From: Glycomyces amatae
GTDB taxonomy: Bacteria; Actinomycetota; Actinomycetes; Mycobacteriales; Micromonosporaceae
Assembly (NCBI RefSeq): GCF_020991375.1
Contig: NZ_JAJLQZ010000005.1
Coordinates: forward strand, 310,001 to 374,000
Length of the DNA: 64,000 nt
Direction of reading: 5' to 3'
Each line of letters begins with the position of its first letter. The stretch's first letter is position 1. The notes below the pieces were generated by a model. The model searched no databases. It saw only the letters and a list, made by a program, of their open reading frames with translations, and was not told the origin of the DNA. Both the position numbers and the translations under genes were made by a program. This document shows positions 8,077-17,458 of this stretch, piece after piece.

Positions 8077-8265
8077 AGGGCGGTCTCTTCTCTTCTCGAA
8101 CACGCTGCACGGCAGGGCGGGAGCGTGTGGCGCGGCGGCGGTCCGCATCGAGCCTACGCGGCCCGGCCCGGCCGGACCAGGACGGCTGCGGGACCTCCAT
8201 TGAAGCGCCTGTCACACTGCGGCGCAAGAGGCCTTCATACGGTGATGAACGGTGCGAATCGCCGC

Positions 8266-8916
8266 TCAGCGGCCCTTCGGCTGGAGCAGGCCCCGCTCGT
8301 ACGCGGCCGCGACCGCCGCGGCCCGGTCGTTGACCTCCAGCTTCGCGTACACGTGCACCAGGTGCGTCTTGACGGTGGCCTCGGAGATGAACAGCTCGGC
8401 GGCCGTCTCCCGGTTGCTGCGGCCCCTCGCGATGAGCGCCAGCACCTCCAGCTCCCGCTCGCTCAGCGGCCCCGCCGCCGCGGCGGGCCTGCGGACCCGG
8501 TCCATCAGGACCGACGCGACCGACGGCGCCAGCACCGTCCCGCCCTCGTGCGCCGCGCGGATGGCCCGCCGCAGCTCCTCCGGCGAGGCGTCCTTGAGCA
8601 GGTAGCCGCTCGCGCCCGCCTCGATCGCGGGCAGCACGTCCGAATCGGTGTCGTACGTGGTCAGCACCAGCACCTTCGCGTCCACGCGCCGCGCCGCGAG
8701 CTCCCGGATGGCGCTCACCCCGTCGGTCCCGGGCATGCGCAGGTCCATGAGGATCACGTCCGGTCCCAGCGCGAGCGCCCGGTCCACCGCCTCGCGCCCG
8801 TCCGCGGCCTCGCCGACCACGTCGACGTCCTCGGTCCGGTCGAACATGCCGCGCAGCCCGTCGCGCACCACCGGGTGGTCGTCGACGATGAGGACGCGGA
8901 TCGGCTCAGGCGCCAC
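8266..8916 (-). CDS. NarL/LuxR-family response regulator
   Basis: A 216-residue response regulator. The receiver domain (1-120) starts with IRVLIVDDHPVVRDGL; the phosphoacceptor Asp is in DVILMDLRMPGTDG, the conserved Thr in LVLTTYD and the Lys in GYLLKDAS. The C-terminal LuxR helix-turn-helix is LSERELEVLALIARGRSNRETAAELFISEATVKTHL. The GTG start lies 11 nt inside the end of the histidine kinase gene, so the two are co-translated. Together they form a two-component system that probably controls the ABC transporter genes at the start of the same operon. Confidence 0.95.
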   Translation of the reverse strand: MAPEPIRVLIVDDHPVVRDGLRGMFDRTEDVDVVGEAADGREAVDRALALGPDVILMDLRMPGTDGVSAIRELAARRVDAKVLVLTTYDTDSDVLPAIEAGASGYLLKDASPEELRRAIRAAHEGGTVLAPSVASVLMDRVRRPAAAAGPLSERELEVLALIARGRSNRETAAELFISEATVKTHLVHVYAKLEVNDRAAAVAAAYERGLLQPKGR

Positions 8917-10201
8917 CGGGCACCGCCTGCGCGATCGCCGGGACGCTCGCCGAGACCACGGTGCCCCGGCCCGGCTCGGACTCGACCGACAGCCGCCCGT
9001 CGAGGCGCCCGACCCGCTGGCGCATCGCCGACAGCCCGTACCCGCCGCCCTTCTCGACGGTCTTGGCGCGGCCCGTCTCGAAGCCGAGCCCGTCGTCGCG
9101 GACGTCGATCGCCAACTGATCCTCCATATACGACAGCGTGATGCCGACGCGGCCCGCCTCGGCGTGCTTGGCCACGTTCGTCAGCGCCTCCTGCGCGATC
9201 CGCAGCAGCGTCACCTCGACCTCCGGGTGCATCGGGCGGGCCTCGCCGGTCGTGACCAGCTCCACCGGGACCGACGCGGACGCCGACCACTTGGACGAGA
9301 CCTCCGCGAGGGCCTCCGGCAGCTGCGAGGACTCCAGCGCGGGCGGCCCGATGGCCTGCACGGTCCGGCGCGCCTCGGCCAGGCTGTCGCGGGCGAGGTC
9401 GAGCGCGCTGTCGAGGTGGCGCCGCCGCTGCGCCTCCTCGTCGGACCCGTCGACCGCGTGGAGCTGCGCGATGACCCCCGCCAGGCCCTGCGCGACGGTG
9501 TCGTGGATCTCGCGGGCCATGCGCTGGCGCTCGTCCAGGACCCCCGCCTCGCGGGCCTGGGTGAGCAGCTGCATGTGGAGCCCGGCGTTCTCCTCCAGGG
9601 CCTCCTCCCTGGAGCGGAGGGCCTCCTGGCGCTCGTCCTGGAGCCGCGTCATCTGGTCGTTGATCCGGTACCCGACGCTGATGGCCGTGATCTGCACCGC
9701 CAGGACGATGAGGTAGATCGTCACCATGTCGGTGCTCAGCCCGCCGCTGAGGATCGGGGCGTTCACCACGACCGAGGACGCCGCGATCCCGACCACCACG
9801 AGCCGGTGCGGCCCCAGCAGCGCGGCGTGGAAGAACCCGGTGGCGCCGAAGATGAAGTAGAGCATGTCGCGGCTGGTCAGCACCGCGGCCAGGGCGAGCA
9901 TGACGAAGAAGTACACGGTGAGGCGCCACGAGAACGCGGCGGGATCGGCGCACCCCGTCCCCGCGTCGTGCCGCGTGTCCTGCCGCGGGTACATCACCAG
10001 CACCCACAGGGCGGTGGCGGCGGCGATCGCGAGGGTGGCGAGCCGCTCGCCGATCCCCGCGTCGGAGAGGAGCTGCGTGAGGGCGACGCTGAACGCCAGG
10101 GTCGCGTACGGGAGCCGGTTGAGCAGCCGGTTGTAGCCGGCGTCGATCCTCGACTGCCGCCGCCTGAAATCGGCGGCGGTCGGCGACCCTGGCGTCTTCA
10201 T
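8906..10201 (-). CDS. Sensor histidine kinase (HisKA_3 type)
   Basis: A 431-residue membrane kinase. Residues about 25-180 contain four to five hydrophobic segments forming a membrane sensor with little outside the bilayer. A coiled region (QDERQEALRSREEALEENAG) leads to the dimerisation helix DERQRMAREIHDTVAQGLAG, whose His is phosphorylated. The ATPase domain shows LLRIAQEALTNVAKHA (N box), DVRDDGLGF (G1) and GYGLSAMRQRV plus PGRGT (G2). It is the partner of the response regulator encoded next. Its ATG is 1 nt beyond the permease stop. The arrangement transporter-kinase-regulator resembles peptide or antibiotic stress sensing systems. Confidence 0.95.
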   Translation of the reverse strand: MKTPGSPTAADFRRRQSRIDAGYNRLLNRLPYATLAFSVALTQLLSDAGIGERLATLAIAAATALWVLVMYPRQDTRHDAGTGCADPAAFSWRLTVYFFVMLALAAVLTSRDMLYFIFGATGFFHAALLGPHRLVVVGIAASSVVVNAPILSGGLSTDMVTIYLIVLAVQITAISVGYRINDQMTRLQDERQEALRSREEALEENAGLHMQLLTQAREAGVLDERQRMAREIHDTVAQGLAGVIAQLHAVDGSDEEAQRRRHLDSALDLARDSLAEARRTVQAIGPPALESSQLPEALAEVSSKWSASASVPVELVTTGEARPMHPEVEVTLLRIAQEALTNVAKHAEAGRVGITLSYMEDQLAIDVRDDGLGFETGRAKTVEKGGGYGLSAMRQRVGRLDGRLSVESEPGRGTVVSASVPAIAQAVPGGA

Positions 10202-10202
10202 G

Positions 10203-10937
10203 TCACTCCCACCTGAACATTCGGCCTGCGAGCACTCCGGCCACCACGGCGGTCGCGCCCATGACGAGCAGCTGCACCGCAGAGGGGGCGGCCCCGTCCC
10301 AGGTGTCGAGGAGCGCCTGCACGCCCGGCGGCATGTAGTCGCCGATGCGCACGACCGCGTCCGGCAGCATGAACCTCGGGATGTACACGCCGCCGAAGAA
10401 CATCGCCGCCATGAACAGCACGCTCGCGATGCTGGTGGCGGCGCGGATGGTCGGGGCCAGGGCCGCGACCAGCATACCGATCGCGAAGACCGCGCCGATG
10501 CCGAGGAGGAACGCGGCGGCGAACCCCAGCGGGTTCTCCGGCAGCGGCACGCCGTAGGCGATCCGTCCGGCCGCGACCACGAGCAGGGTCGACACCAGGG
10601 CCGCTCCGAGGTTGACGAGGAGCTGGGCGAGCAGGAGCCTGCCGGGGTGCACCGGGGTGGTCCTCATGCGGCGCAGGACGCCCTGCTCGCGGTAGGTCGC
10701 CATCATGACCGGCAGGTTCGTCAGGCCCACCACGCCCACGCACATGACGATCAGGGAGGGCGCGAAGTAGTCGATGAACCGGACGCCGCCGAACTCCGCC
10801 GAGGGCTCGCGCAGCATCGGCACGGCGCCGAGTCCGATCAGGACGACGGTGGGGAGGAGGAGGCCGACCGACAGCGACATGGGGTCGCGCAGGAACAGTC
10901 GGGCCTCGGTCTGGACGAGTTTCAGTGTCGATGACAT
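10203..10937 (-). CDS. ABC-2 type transporter permease (DrrB-like)
   Basis: A 244-residue protein with six hydrophobic segments typical of ABC-2 drug permeases. The N-terminus MSSTLKLVQTEARLFLRDP is the elbow helix, and the loop YREQGVLRRMRTTPVHPGRLLLAQ is the hallmark of the family, lying between helices 2 and 3. It pairs with the ATPase gene 28 nt upstream. The two should form an exporter for a hydrophobic drug or peptide. Kinase and regulator genes follow within 1 nt, so all four are likely one transcription unit. Confidence 0.92.
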   Translation of the reverse strand: MSSTLKLVQTEARLFLRDPMSLSVGLLLPTVVLIGLGAVPMLREPSAEFGGVRFIDYFAPSLIVMCVGVVGLTNLPVMMATYREQGVLRRMRTTPVHPGRLLLAQLLVNLGAALVSTLLVVAAGRIAYGVPLPENPLGFAAAFLLGIGAVFAIGMLVAALAPTIRAATSIASVLFMAAMFFGGVYIPRFMLPDAVVRIGDYMPPGVQALLDTWDGAAPSAVQLLVMGATAVVAGVLAGRMFRWE

Positions 10938-10965
10938 GGGGATGCTCCTGATCTCCTGGGGCGGT

Positions 10966-11874
10966 TCAGTTCTCGGGGGTCTTGCCGGTGAGGGCCACGA
11001 ACGCGTCCTCGAGGCTGACCTGCTCGACGCGCAGCTCCGCGGCGACGATGTGGTTGCGCGCCAGGACGGAGGTGACGGCCTGGAGCAGGTTGCCGCGGCC
11101 GGTGACGGCCACCTGCGGGCCGCTGCGGGCCACCTCGGCGACCTCGGGCAGGTCGAGCAGGAGCGCGTCCGCGAACGGGGCGGAGGGCCGGAAGCGGACC
11201 CGCTGCTCGTCCCCGGCGCGGGCGGTGAGTCCCGCGGGCGTGTCGAGGGCGACGACCTTGCCCGAGTCGATCACGGCGAGGCGGTCGCAGAGCCGCTCGG
11301 CCTCGTCCATGAAGTGCGTGACCAGGATGATCGTGACCCCGGAGTCGCGCACCTGCTCGATGAGGTCCCAGGTGTCGCGCCGCGCCTGCGGGTCCAGTCC
11401 GGTGGTGAGCTCGTCGAGCACCGCCACTTTCGGCCTGCCCACCAGCGCCAGCGCGATCGACAGTCGCTGCTGCTGGCCGCCGGAGAGCTTCCCGAACGGG
11501 GTCTTGCGCTTGCCGCCCAGGCCGAGCCTCTCGATGAGCTCGTCGGTGTCGGCCCGCCGCTTGTAGAACGAGCCGTACAGGTCCAGGGCCTCGCCGACGC
11601 GGAGCCGGTCGGGCAGGCGGCTCTCCTGCAACTGGATGCCGAGGACCTGCTTGAGCTCGGTGCCCTCGCGCCCGGGGTCGAGCCCCATCACCGAGACGCG
11701 GCCCGAGTCGCGCCGGCGCAGCCCTTCGAGGCACTCGACGGTGGTGGTCTTGCCCGCCCCGTTGGGGCCGAGGATGCCGAAGATCTCGCCTTCGTCCACA
11801 GTGAACGACACGCCGTCGACGGCTCGTTCCGTACCGTACTGCTTGACCAGTTCTTCGACTTCGATGAACGCCAT
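10966..11874 (-). CDS. ABC transporter ATP-binding protein (DrrA-like)
   Basis: A 302-residue ATPase. Motifs: Walker A GPNGAGKTTTVECL, Q loop IQLQES, signature LSGGQQQRLSIALAL, Walker B VAVLDELTTGLDPQ (with Glu replaced in the usual DEP order, here DEL) and the switch His ILVTHFMDE. A C-terminal domain of about 80 residues, common in the DrrA group, follows (LDLPEVAEVARSG...). It is the first gene of the operon ATPase-permease-kinase-regulator. A 20-bp palindrome lies about 100 bp upstream and may control the operon. Confidence 0.94.
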   Translation of the reverse strand: MAFIEVEELVKQYGTERAVDGVSFTVDEGEIFGILGPNGAGKTTTVECLEGLRRRDSGRVSVMGLDPGREGTELKQVLGIQLQESRLPDRLRVGEALDLYGSFYKRRADTDELIERLGLGGKRKTPFGKLSGGQQQRLSIALALVGRPKVAVLDELTTGLDPQARRDTWDLIEQVRDSGVTIILVTHFMDEAERLCDRLAVIDSGKVVALDTPAGLTARAGDEQRVRFRPSAPFADALLLDLPEVAEVARSGPQVAVTGRGNLLQAVTSVLARNHIVAAELRVEQVSLEDAFVALTGKTPEN

Positions 11875-11957
11875 ACCGGCCTCCCTGCTCCGCTTCGTGT
11901 GTCCTCAACACTCGCAGGAGCGGCGCGGCCGGGCATCGCCCGAGCGGCGGGGGCCGC

Positions 11958-11990
11958 GGTTGATCCGTCCGGTCAACCGATCGGTTGACC
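11958..11990. promoter_or_regulatory. 20-bp perfect palindrome with an extra half-site, upstream of the ABC/two-component operon
   Basis: GGTCAACCGATCGGTTGACC (11971-11990) is a perfect palindrome. A further GGTTGA at 11958-11963 makes a second inverted pair with TCAACC (11973-11978). It lies between the ATPase start and the stop of the upstream methyltransferase gene, so it is placed to act as an operator for the operon. The cognate regulator is unknown. Confidence 0.5.
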
Positions 11991-12004
11991 CCGGCTCCGA
12001 CCGG

Positions 12005-12832
12005 TCAGGGCTTGACGGCGATCCCGGCCATGTGGGTGCGCTCGAACGGCGCGAGGTCGTCGACCGCGGGGACCGCCCGGTCCGGTTCGCCCGGGTGCCA
12101 GCGGGGGATGTACTCCAGGCCCGGCGGGACCATCGGCATCCCCTGGAAGTGGCGTTCGAGCCGCTCGACCGGGCGGCACCAGCCGTTGCCGAGGGTCTCC
12201 AGGCAGGCCCGGGACAGGCCGTGCTGGGCCGGTTCGCCGGTGTCGGGCCAGGCGGTGATGAGCAGGTGCGAGCCCGAGGCCAGGGGCGCCATGAGCTCGG
12301 CGATGATCGCGTCGGGCGACTCGCCCTCGGCGATCTGCATGATGGTCCCGGCGATCACGAGGCCCACGGGCCGGTCGAAGTCGAGGTGGGCGCGCACGTC
12401 GGGGTTGGCGAGGATGCCCGAGGGGTCGCGCAGGTCGGCGGTGACCACGGTGGTGGTCCGGTCGTCGGCCAGCAGGGCCCGGCCGTGCGAGAGGACCATC
12501 GGGTCGTTGTCGACGTAGACCACGCGCGCGTCGGGGTCGATCCCCTGGGCCGCCTCGTGTGTGTTCTCCTCGGCGGGCAGGCCGCAGCCGATGTCGAGGA
12601 TCTGGCCGATCCCGCCCTCGCCGACCATGTACCGGACGCCGCGCAGGAGCGCGGACCGGTTGAGGCGGGCGGCCTCCCGGACCCGGGGGCTCAGCCGCTC
12701 GAAGATCTCGGCGGCCCCGCGGTCGACCTTGAAGTTGTCCCGTCCTCCCAGGAGCGCGTCGTAGACGCGGGCGGCCGAGGGCACGTCGGGGTCGATGCCG
12801 GGGGCCGGCCACTCCGGGGCTGCATCGTTCAC
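12005..12832 (-). CDS. SAM-dependent methyltransferase, actinobacterial DUF574 family
   Basis: A 275-residue protein of the actinobacterial DUF574 (Methyltransf_19) family. Typical features are PSAARVYDALLGGRDNFKVDR at the N-terminus, the SAM-binding motif ILDIGCGLPAEENTHEAAQG, VVYVDNDPMVLSHGRALL, and the C-terminal PPGLEYIPRWHP. Family members are abundant in Streptomyces and relatives; the substrate is unknown for nearly all. The GTG start matches the usual family start (MNDAAPEW...GIDPDVPSAARVYD). It sits between the transporter operon and the biosynthetic cluster and may belong to either or neither. Confidence 0.88.
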   Translation of the reverse strand: MNDAAPEWPAPGIDPDVPSAARVYDALLGGRDNFKVDRGAAEIFERLSPRVREAARLNRSALLRGVRYMVGEGGIGQILDIGCGLPAEENTHEAAQGIDPDARVVYVDNDPMVLSHGRALLADDRTTTVVTADLRDPSGILANPDVRAHLDFDRPVGLVIAGTIMQIAEGESPDAIIAELMAPLASGSHLLITAWPDTGEPAQHGLSRACLETLGNGWCRPVERLERHFQGMPMVPPGLEYIPRWHPGEPDRAVPAVDDLAPFERTHMAGIAVKP

Positions 12833-13114
12833 GTCGTTCCAATCGGCGCTGAATGGGGTGAGGTGACAAGGGGATCGGGGACGACGCGGCGGCCGGGCGC
12901 GTCACGCCCGTCTCGCTGCGCGGCAGAAGGCGACCGGTCCCGCCGCCGGTGCGGGACGTCGCTCCAGACTACTGCACGGCGGACCGGGAGACGAGCCGCG
13001 CTCGCCCCCGATCCGGGCCCCTCGGGGCCCCGTTCCGCCCGTCCCGCATACGGAACGGGACCGGCCGCCCCGAGATCGCTCCGGCCGTGTCGCGCCGTCC
13101 CCCGTCCGAGGCGC

Positions 13115-15445
13115 TCAGGACCGCGCCGCCCTCCCGATCGGACGCCCGCCGCGCGGGGCGGTGAGCGGCTCGGTGAGCTCCAGCCGCCCCCGCACCGCCG
13201 TCACCAGCGGGTCGCCCACGGCCGCGAGCACCGCCTCGGCCTCGTGCCACTCCGCGCGCGCGTCCGCGATCTCGCCCAGGTCGAACCGCAGGTTCCCGAT
13301 CCGGTAGCGGAACCGGCCCTCGCTGAGCTGGTCGCCGATCTCGGCGGCGAGCCCCAGCGCCTTCCCGTAGGCCGCCATGGCCCGGCCGTGGTCGTCCATC
13401 TCCCGGCAGGTCTCGGCGATCACCTGGAGCGAGCGCATCTGCGCCCACCGGTTCCCGATCACCTCGGAGCGGTCGAGGGCGGCCTGGAACATCTTGAGCG
13501 CCATCTCGAACCGGCCCTGCGCGATGTACGCCCGCCCGATCGCGCACAGGCTCCCGCCCTCGCCCCAGGCGTCCCCGGCCCGCTCGGCGATGTCGTAGGC
13601 CCGCCGGGCGTGCTCGAGGGCCTCGCCGACCCGGTCGTGCACGACGCAGGCGTGGCTGAGCCCGCCGAGGGCCTGCACGAGCCCGGTCGCGTCCCCGGCC
13701 TCCTCGTAGAACGCCGCGGCGTCCCGCAGCAGGTCGATCGCGTCGCGGGAGCGGCGCAGCTCGGTGTAGGCGGCGGCGAGGTTGACCGCCAGGGCCGCGG
13801 CCACCGCGCGGTCGCCCGCGCGCCGCGCCGCGGCGAGCGCGGTCTCCCCGGTGGCCGCGTAGGACTGCCAGTGCCGCAGCAGGACGAAGAACCCGCCCGC
13901 CGCGTACGCGAGCCGCCACGACAGGGCGTCCTCGCCGGTCTCGGAGGCGAAGCGCACGAGCGCGGCGATGTTGTGCCGCTCGCGCTCGTACCACTCCAGG
14001 GCCTCGCGGGCGTTCGACATCGGCGCGTCCGGCAGGGCCGGGACGTCGAGTGCGAACCAGTCGGGCATGAGCAGCCGGGTCGCGGCCGCGGCGGTCCCGG
14101 TGTACCAGGCGAGGAGCCGCCGGGCGGCGTCGTCGGGCTCGTCCTCGGCGACCCACCGCGTGGCCGCGTACAGCCGCAGCAGGTCGTGCATCTGGTAGCG
14201 GCTCGGCCCCGAGCTCTCCAGGAGGTTCGCGTCGACCAGGGTCTCGAGGCGGAGCTCGGCCTCGCCCTCGCCGATCCCGGCCAGGCGCGCGGCGACCGCG
14301 GGCCCGAAGTCCACGCCGGGGAACAACGCTCCCAGCCTGCGGAACAGCAGCCGCTCGGCGTCCTCGAGGGCCCGGTAGGACATGGAGAACGCCTCCATGA
14401 GCCGCAGGTCCCCGGCCTCGAGCTCGGCCAGGCGGCGGGCCTCGTCGCGCAGCCGCTCGGTCAGCGTCGTGACCTTCCACTGGGGACGCGAGGCGAGCCG
14501 GGCCCCGGCGATGCGCAGCGCCAGCGGGTAGTGCCCGCACTGCTCGGCGAGCTCGGCGGCCGCCGCCGGCTCGGCCGCGACCCGCCCGGTCCCGGCGATG
14601 CGCCCCAGCAGCTCGAGCGACTCGGCCGCGCTGAACGGCTCCAGCTTGAGCGTCCGGGCCCCTTCGAGGCCGATGAGGTTGTTGCGGCTGGTCGCCAGCA
14701 CCAGGCACCCGGGCGCGCCCGGCAGGAGCGGACGCAGGTCGGCCTCCTCGCGGGCGTTGTCGAACACCAGCAGGCAGCGGCGGTGGCGCAGCAGCGACCG
14801 GTAGGCGCAGGCGAGCTCGTCGGGATCGGCGGGCACGCGCTCGTCCGGGTGCCCGAGGGCCCGGACGCACTGGCGCAGCACCGATTCGGGGGACAGCCGC
14901 CGCTCGTCGAAGCCGCGCATGTTGATGAACAGCTGGCCGTCGGCGTACTCGGGGGCGAGCCGGTGGGCGAGGTGGACGGCGAGCGCGGTCTTGCCCACGC
15001 CGGGGCCGCCGGTGACGCCCAGGACGGTGGGGGAGCTGCGGTCGGCCTCGTCGAGGCGCGCGAGGGTCGTCTCCAGGAGCCACTCGGTCTCCTTGGCGCG
15101 CCCGGCGAAGTCGGGCAGGTCGGCGGGGAGCTGGTAGGGCAGCGGGGCGGGGGCCGGCGCCGGCGCGGGCGCCCCCGCGAGGTCGTGTTGGAGCCGGTGC
15201 CACCGGCGGGCCCACGTCTCGGGGTCGGCGCCGCACGCGGCCGCGTAGGCCACGGTCACCTCCAGGGACGGCACCTCCCTGCCGGAGGCCGCGCGGGCGA
15301 GCGTGGACGCCGAGTAGTGGGCGCGGGCGGCCATCGCCCGGTAGGTGCGGTCCTCCGGCGCGGCGGCGCGGAGCTCGCGCAACCGCTGCGCGAACTGCTC
15401 GAGCGGACCCTGCCGCGGGTCGATCGGTTGCTCTGGTCGTCCCAT
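13115..15445 (-). CDS. XRE-NB-ARC-TPR regulator (AfsR-like without the SARP domain)
   Basis: A 776-residue regulator. Residues 10-80 form an XRE-like helix-turn-helix (LRELRAAAPEDRTYRAMAAR, then ASTLARAASGREVPSLEVTVAY). After an Ala-Pro linker comes an NB-ARC ATPase: P-loop GGPGVGKT at 146-153, CLLVFDNA (Walker B), LVLATSRN (sensor) and HYPLALRIAGARL (GxP motif). From about 530 to the end are tetratricopeptide repeats (ALGGLSHACVVHDRVGEALEHA, SLCAIGRAYIAQGRFEMALKMF). Such proteins commonly control antibiotic clusters. It is divergent from the halogenase gene, which supports control of that cluster. MGRPEQPI was chosen as start since GAGGGT lies upstream; the frame is open for 86 more codons but these look non-coding. 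Confidence 0.88.
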   Translation of the reverse strand: MGRPEQPIDPRQGPLEQFAQRLRELRAAAPEDRTYRAMAARAHYSASTLARAASGREVPSLEVTVAYAAACGADPETWARRWHRLQHDLAGAPAPAPAPAPLPYQLPADLPDFAGRAKETEWLLETTLARLDEADRSSPTVLGVTGGPGVGKTALAVHLAHRLAPEYADGQLFINMRGFDERRLSPESVLRQCVRALGHPDERVPADPDELACAYRSLLRHRRCLLVFDNAREEADLRPLLPGAPGCLVLATSRNNLIGLEGARTLKLEPFSAAESLELLGRIAGTGRVAAEPAAAAELAEQCGHYPLALRIAGARLASRPQWKVTTLTERLRDEARRLAELEAGDLRLMEAFSMSYRALEDAERLLFRRLGALFPGVDFGPAVAARLAGIGEGEAELRLETLVDANLLESSGPSRYQMHDLLRLYAATRWVAEDEPDDAARRLLAWYTGTAAAATRLLMPDWFALDVPALPDAPMSNAREALEWYERERHNIAALVRFASETGEDALSWRLAYAAGGFFVLLRHWQSYAATGETALAAARRAGDRAVAAALAVNLAAAYTELRRSRDAIDLLRDAAAFYEEAGDATGLVQALGGLSHACVVHDRVGEALEHARRAYDIAERAGDAWGEGGSLCAIGRAYIAQGRFEMALKMFQAALDRSEVIGNRWAQMRSLQVIAETCREMDDHGRAMAAYGKALGLAAEIGDQLSEGRFRYRIGNLRFDLGEIADARAEWHEAEAVLAAVGDPLVTAVRGRLELTEPLTAPRGGRPIGRAARS

Positions 15446-15502
15446 ACCCTCGCTCTTCGCCTCGAAGTCAAGCCGGTTCGAGTCCCCCCGTGGACGCTTC
15501 AC

Positions 15503-15508
15503 ATTGTA
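15503..15508 (-). promoter_or_regulatory. -10 element TACAAT for the NB-ARC regulator gene
   Basis: A consensus-like TACAAT on the minus strand, 58 nt before the regulator start codon. No good -35 is seen at 17-18 bp, so an activator or another sigma factor may be needed. Confidence 0.35.
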
Positions 15509-15747
15509 TTGACTCGGTGCGATGCGCGCAGAGCGAACATTTGCGGGCCGGGGCCGCGAAGCCGTCGAAAGAAGGACGCGGCGCGGCCCGCGCGGCGTTG
15601 TCCGCCGATGCGCTCCGCGGTCGCGTTGTCGCGCAACAACCGCGCCGCTGGTCGACAATCCCGCGCCCTCCGTAGCGTCGGTGCCGGACTCAGATTCGAA
15701 CACCAGGACGCATTCGCCTCGGCGGCGCGTCGGACAGGAGCCAGCAC

Positions 15748-17352
15748 ATGGACACCTCTCCCACCGACCACCGGATCCGGAACGTGGTCGTGCTCGGCGG
15801 CGGCACGGCCGGCTGGATGACGGCCTCCTACGTGGCCAAGGCCTTCCAGGGGACCGTGAAGGTGACGGTGCTCGAGGCGCCCGCGATCCCCAGGATCGGC
15901 GTCGGCGAGGCCACCGTCCCCAACCTGCACCGGGCGTTCTTCTCGTTCCTCGGCATCGAGGAGGACGAGTGGATGCGCGAGTGCAACGCGAGCTTCAAGA
16001 TGGCCGTCAAGTTCGTCAACTGGCGCACCGAGGGCGAAGGGGTGCCGCACTCCCGCGACCACCGCGGCAAACCCGACCACTTCTACCACACCTTCGGCAT
16101 CCTCCCCGCCCACGAGCGGCTCCCGCTCTCGCACTACTGGGACGCCGCCCGCCGCGCCGGGCGCACCGACGAGCAGTTCGACTACGCCTGCTACCGCGAA
16201 CCGGCCGTCATGGACGCCAAGCTCTCCCCGCGCGACCGCGACGGCAACGCCTGGACCAACTACGCCTGGCACTTCGACGCCCACCTCGTGGCCGACTTCC
16301 TGTCCCGCTTCGCGACCAAGACCCTCGGCGTCGACCACGTGCAGGACCGCTTCACCGAGGCCGTCCGCGACGAGCGCGGCTTCGTCACCGCGCTCAAGAC
16401 CGAGGCCGGCAGGACCATCGAGGGCGACCTGTTCGTCGACTGCTCCGGCTTCCGGGGCCTGCTCATCAACCAGGTCATGCGCGAGCCGTTCCTCGACATG
16501 AGCGACTACCTCATGTGCGACAGCGCCGTGGCCGCCTCCGTCCCCCACGACGACGAGGCGAACGGCGTCGAGCCCTACACCTCCTCGATCGCGATGAAGA
16601 GCGGCTGGACCTGGAAGATCCCGATGCTCGGGCGCTTCGGCTCGGGCTACGTCTTCTCCAGCCGCTTCACCGACCGCGACACCGCCACCGAGGACTTCTG
16701 CAGGCTGTGGGGCCTCGACCCCGAGAACACGGACCTGAACCACGTCTCGTTCCGCGTGGGCCGCAACCGCCGCGCCTGGGTCAAGAACGTCGTCTCCGTC
16801 GGCCTCGCCTCGTGCTTCGTCGAGCCCCTGGAGTCCACCGGCATCTACTTCACCTACGCCGCGGCCTACCAGCTCGTCAAGCACTTCCCGGACAAGAACT
16901 TCGACCCGGTGCTCACCAAGCGCTTCAACGCCGAGATCGAGACCATGTTCGACGACACCCGCGACTTCCTCCAGGCGCACTTCAAGTTCGCGCCCCGCAA
17001 TGACACCCCCTTCTGGAGGGAGAACAAGAACCTGGTGCTGGACCCCGGGATGCAGGAGAAGGTCGACATGTACCGCGCCGGGCTGCCGGTGAACCAGCCG
17101 GTGAACGACGAGGCCACCTACTACGACAACTTCGAGGCCGAGTTCCGCAACTTCTGGACCAACGGCAGCTTCTACTGCATCTTCTCGGGGCTCGACTTCC
17201 TGCCCGAGCGCACCTACCCGTACCAGTCCCACCGGCCCGCCGACGCCGCCGGGGCCGAGCCGATCTTCGCACGGATAGCCGCCGAGCGCGACCGGCTCCT
17301 GGAGACCCTCCCCACCACGTACGAGTTCCTGCGCGGACTGCACGGGAAGTAG
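15748..17352 (+). CDS. FADH2-dependent tryptophan halogenase (PrnA-like)
   Basis: A 534-residue flavin-dependent halogenase. The FAD motif GGGTAGW is at 17-23, the halogenase motif WTWKIP at 287-292, the Lys that binds the hypohalous acid is most likely K84 ([12 protein letters not shown]) and the catalytic-region EPLESTG is at 359-365. Residues that hold free L-tryptophan in PrnA and RebH are also there: HTF near 114-116 and the C-terminal [13 protein letters not shown]. This favours free tryptophan over a carrier-bound substrate. The next gene is PrnB-like, so 7-chlorotryptophan is the expected product, by analogy with pyrrolnitrin. FADH2 would come from the flavin reductase three genes on. 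ATG 15748 follows AGGAG. Confidence 0.95.
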   Translation: MDTSPTDHRIRNVVVLGGGTAGWMTASYVAKAFQGTVKVTVLEAPAIPRIGVGEATVPNLHRAFFSFLGIEEDEWMRECNASFKMAVKFVNWRTEGEGVPHSRDHRGKPDHFYHTFGILPAHERLPLSHYWDAARRAGRTDEQFDYACYREPAVMDAKLSPRDRDGNAWTNYAWHFDAHLVADFLSRFATKTLGVDHVQDRFTEAVRDERGFVTALKTEAGRTIEGDLFVDCSGFRGLLINQVMREPFLDMSDYLMCDSAVAASVPHDDEANGVEPYTSSIAMKSGWTWKIPMLGRFGSGYVFSSRFTDRDTATEDFCRLWGLDPENTDLNHVSFRVGRNRRAWVKNVVSVGLASCFVEPLESTGIYFTYAAAYQLVKHFPDKNFDPVLTKRFNAEIETMFDDTRDFLQAHFKFAPRNDTPFWRENKNLVLDPGMQEKVDMYRAGLPVNQPVNDEATYYDNFEAEFRNFWTNGSFYCIFSGLDFLPERTYPYQSHRPADAAGAEPIFARIAAERDRLLETLPTTYEFLRGLHGK

Positions 17353-17369
17353 CCGGAGCCTCCGGCGAG

Positions 17370-17434
17370 CCCCCGCGCCGACCGCGGGGGCCACGACGCG
17401 CCGGGCCCGGCACTCCTCTGCCGCCGGGCCCGGC
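17370..17434 (+). other. Hairpin-rich spacer between the prnA-like and prnB-like genes
   Basis: The 106-nt gap holds an 8-bp hairpin CCCCCGCG/CGCGGGGG (17370-17390, 5-nt loop). Two identical self-complementary 12-mers GCCGGGCCCGGC follow (17400-17411 and 17423-17434), which can also pair with each other. This may be a partial terminator or an mRNA-stabilising structure that sets the ratio of halogenase to the genes after it. Confidence 0.45.
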
Positions 17435-17458
17435 CCTCTCCCGAAGGGCGACACCACC

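Noticed and set aside
15470-15490. tRNA-like TTCGAGTCC (GGTTCGAGTCCCC) near 15475
   Set aside because: The flanking bases do not form a T-stem and no acceptor, D or anticodon arm can be found around it.
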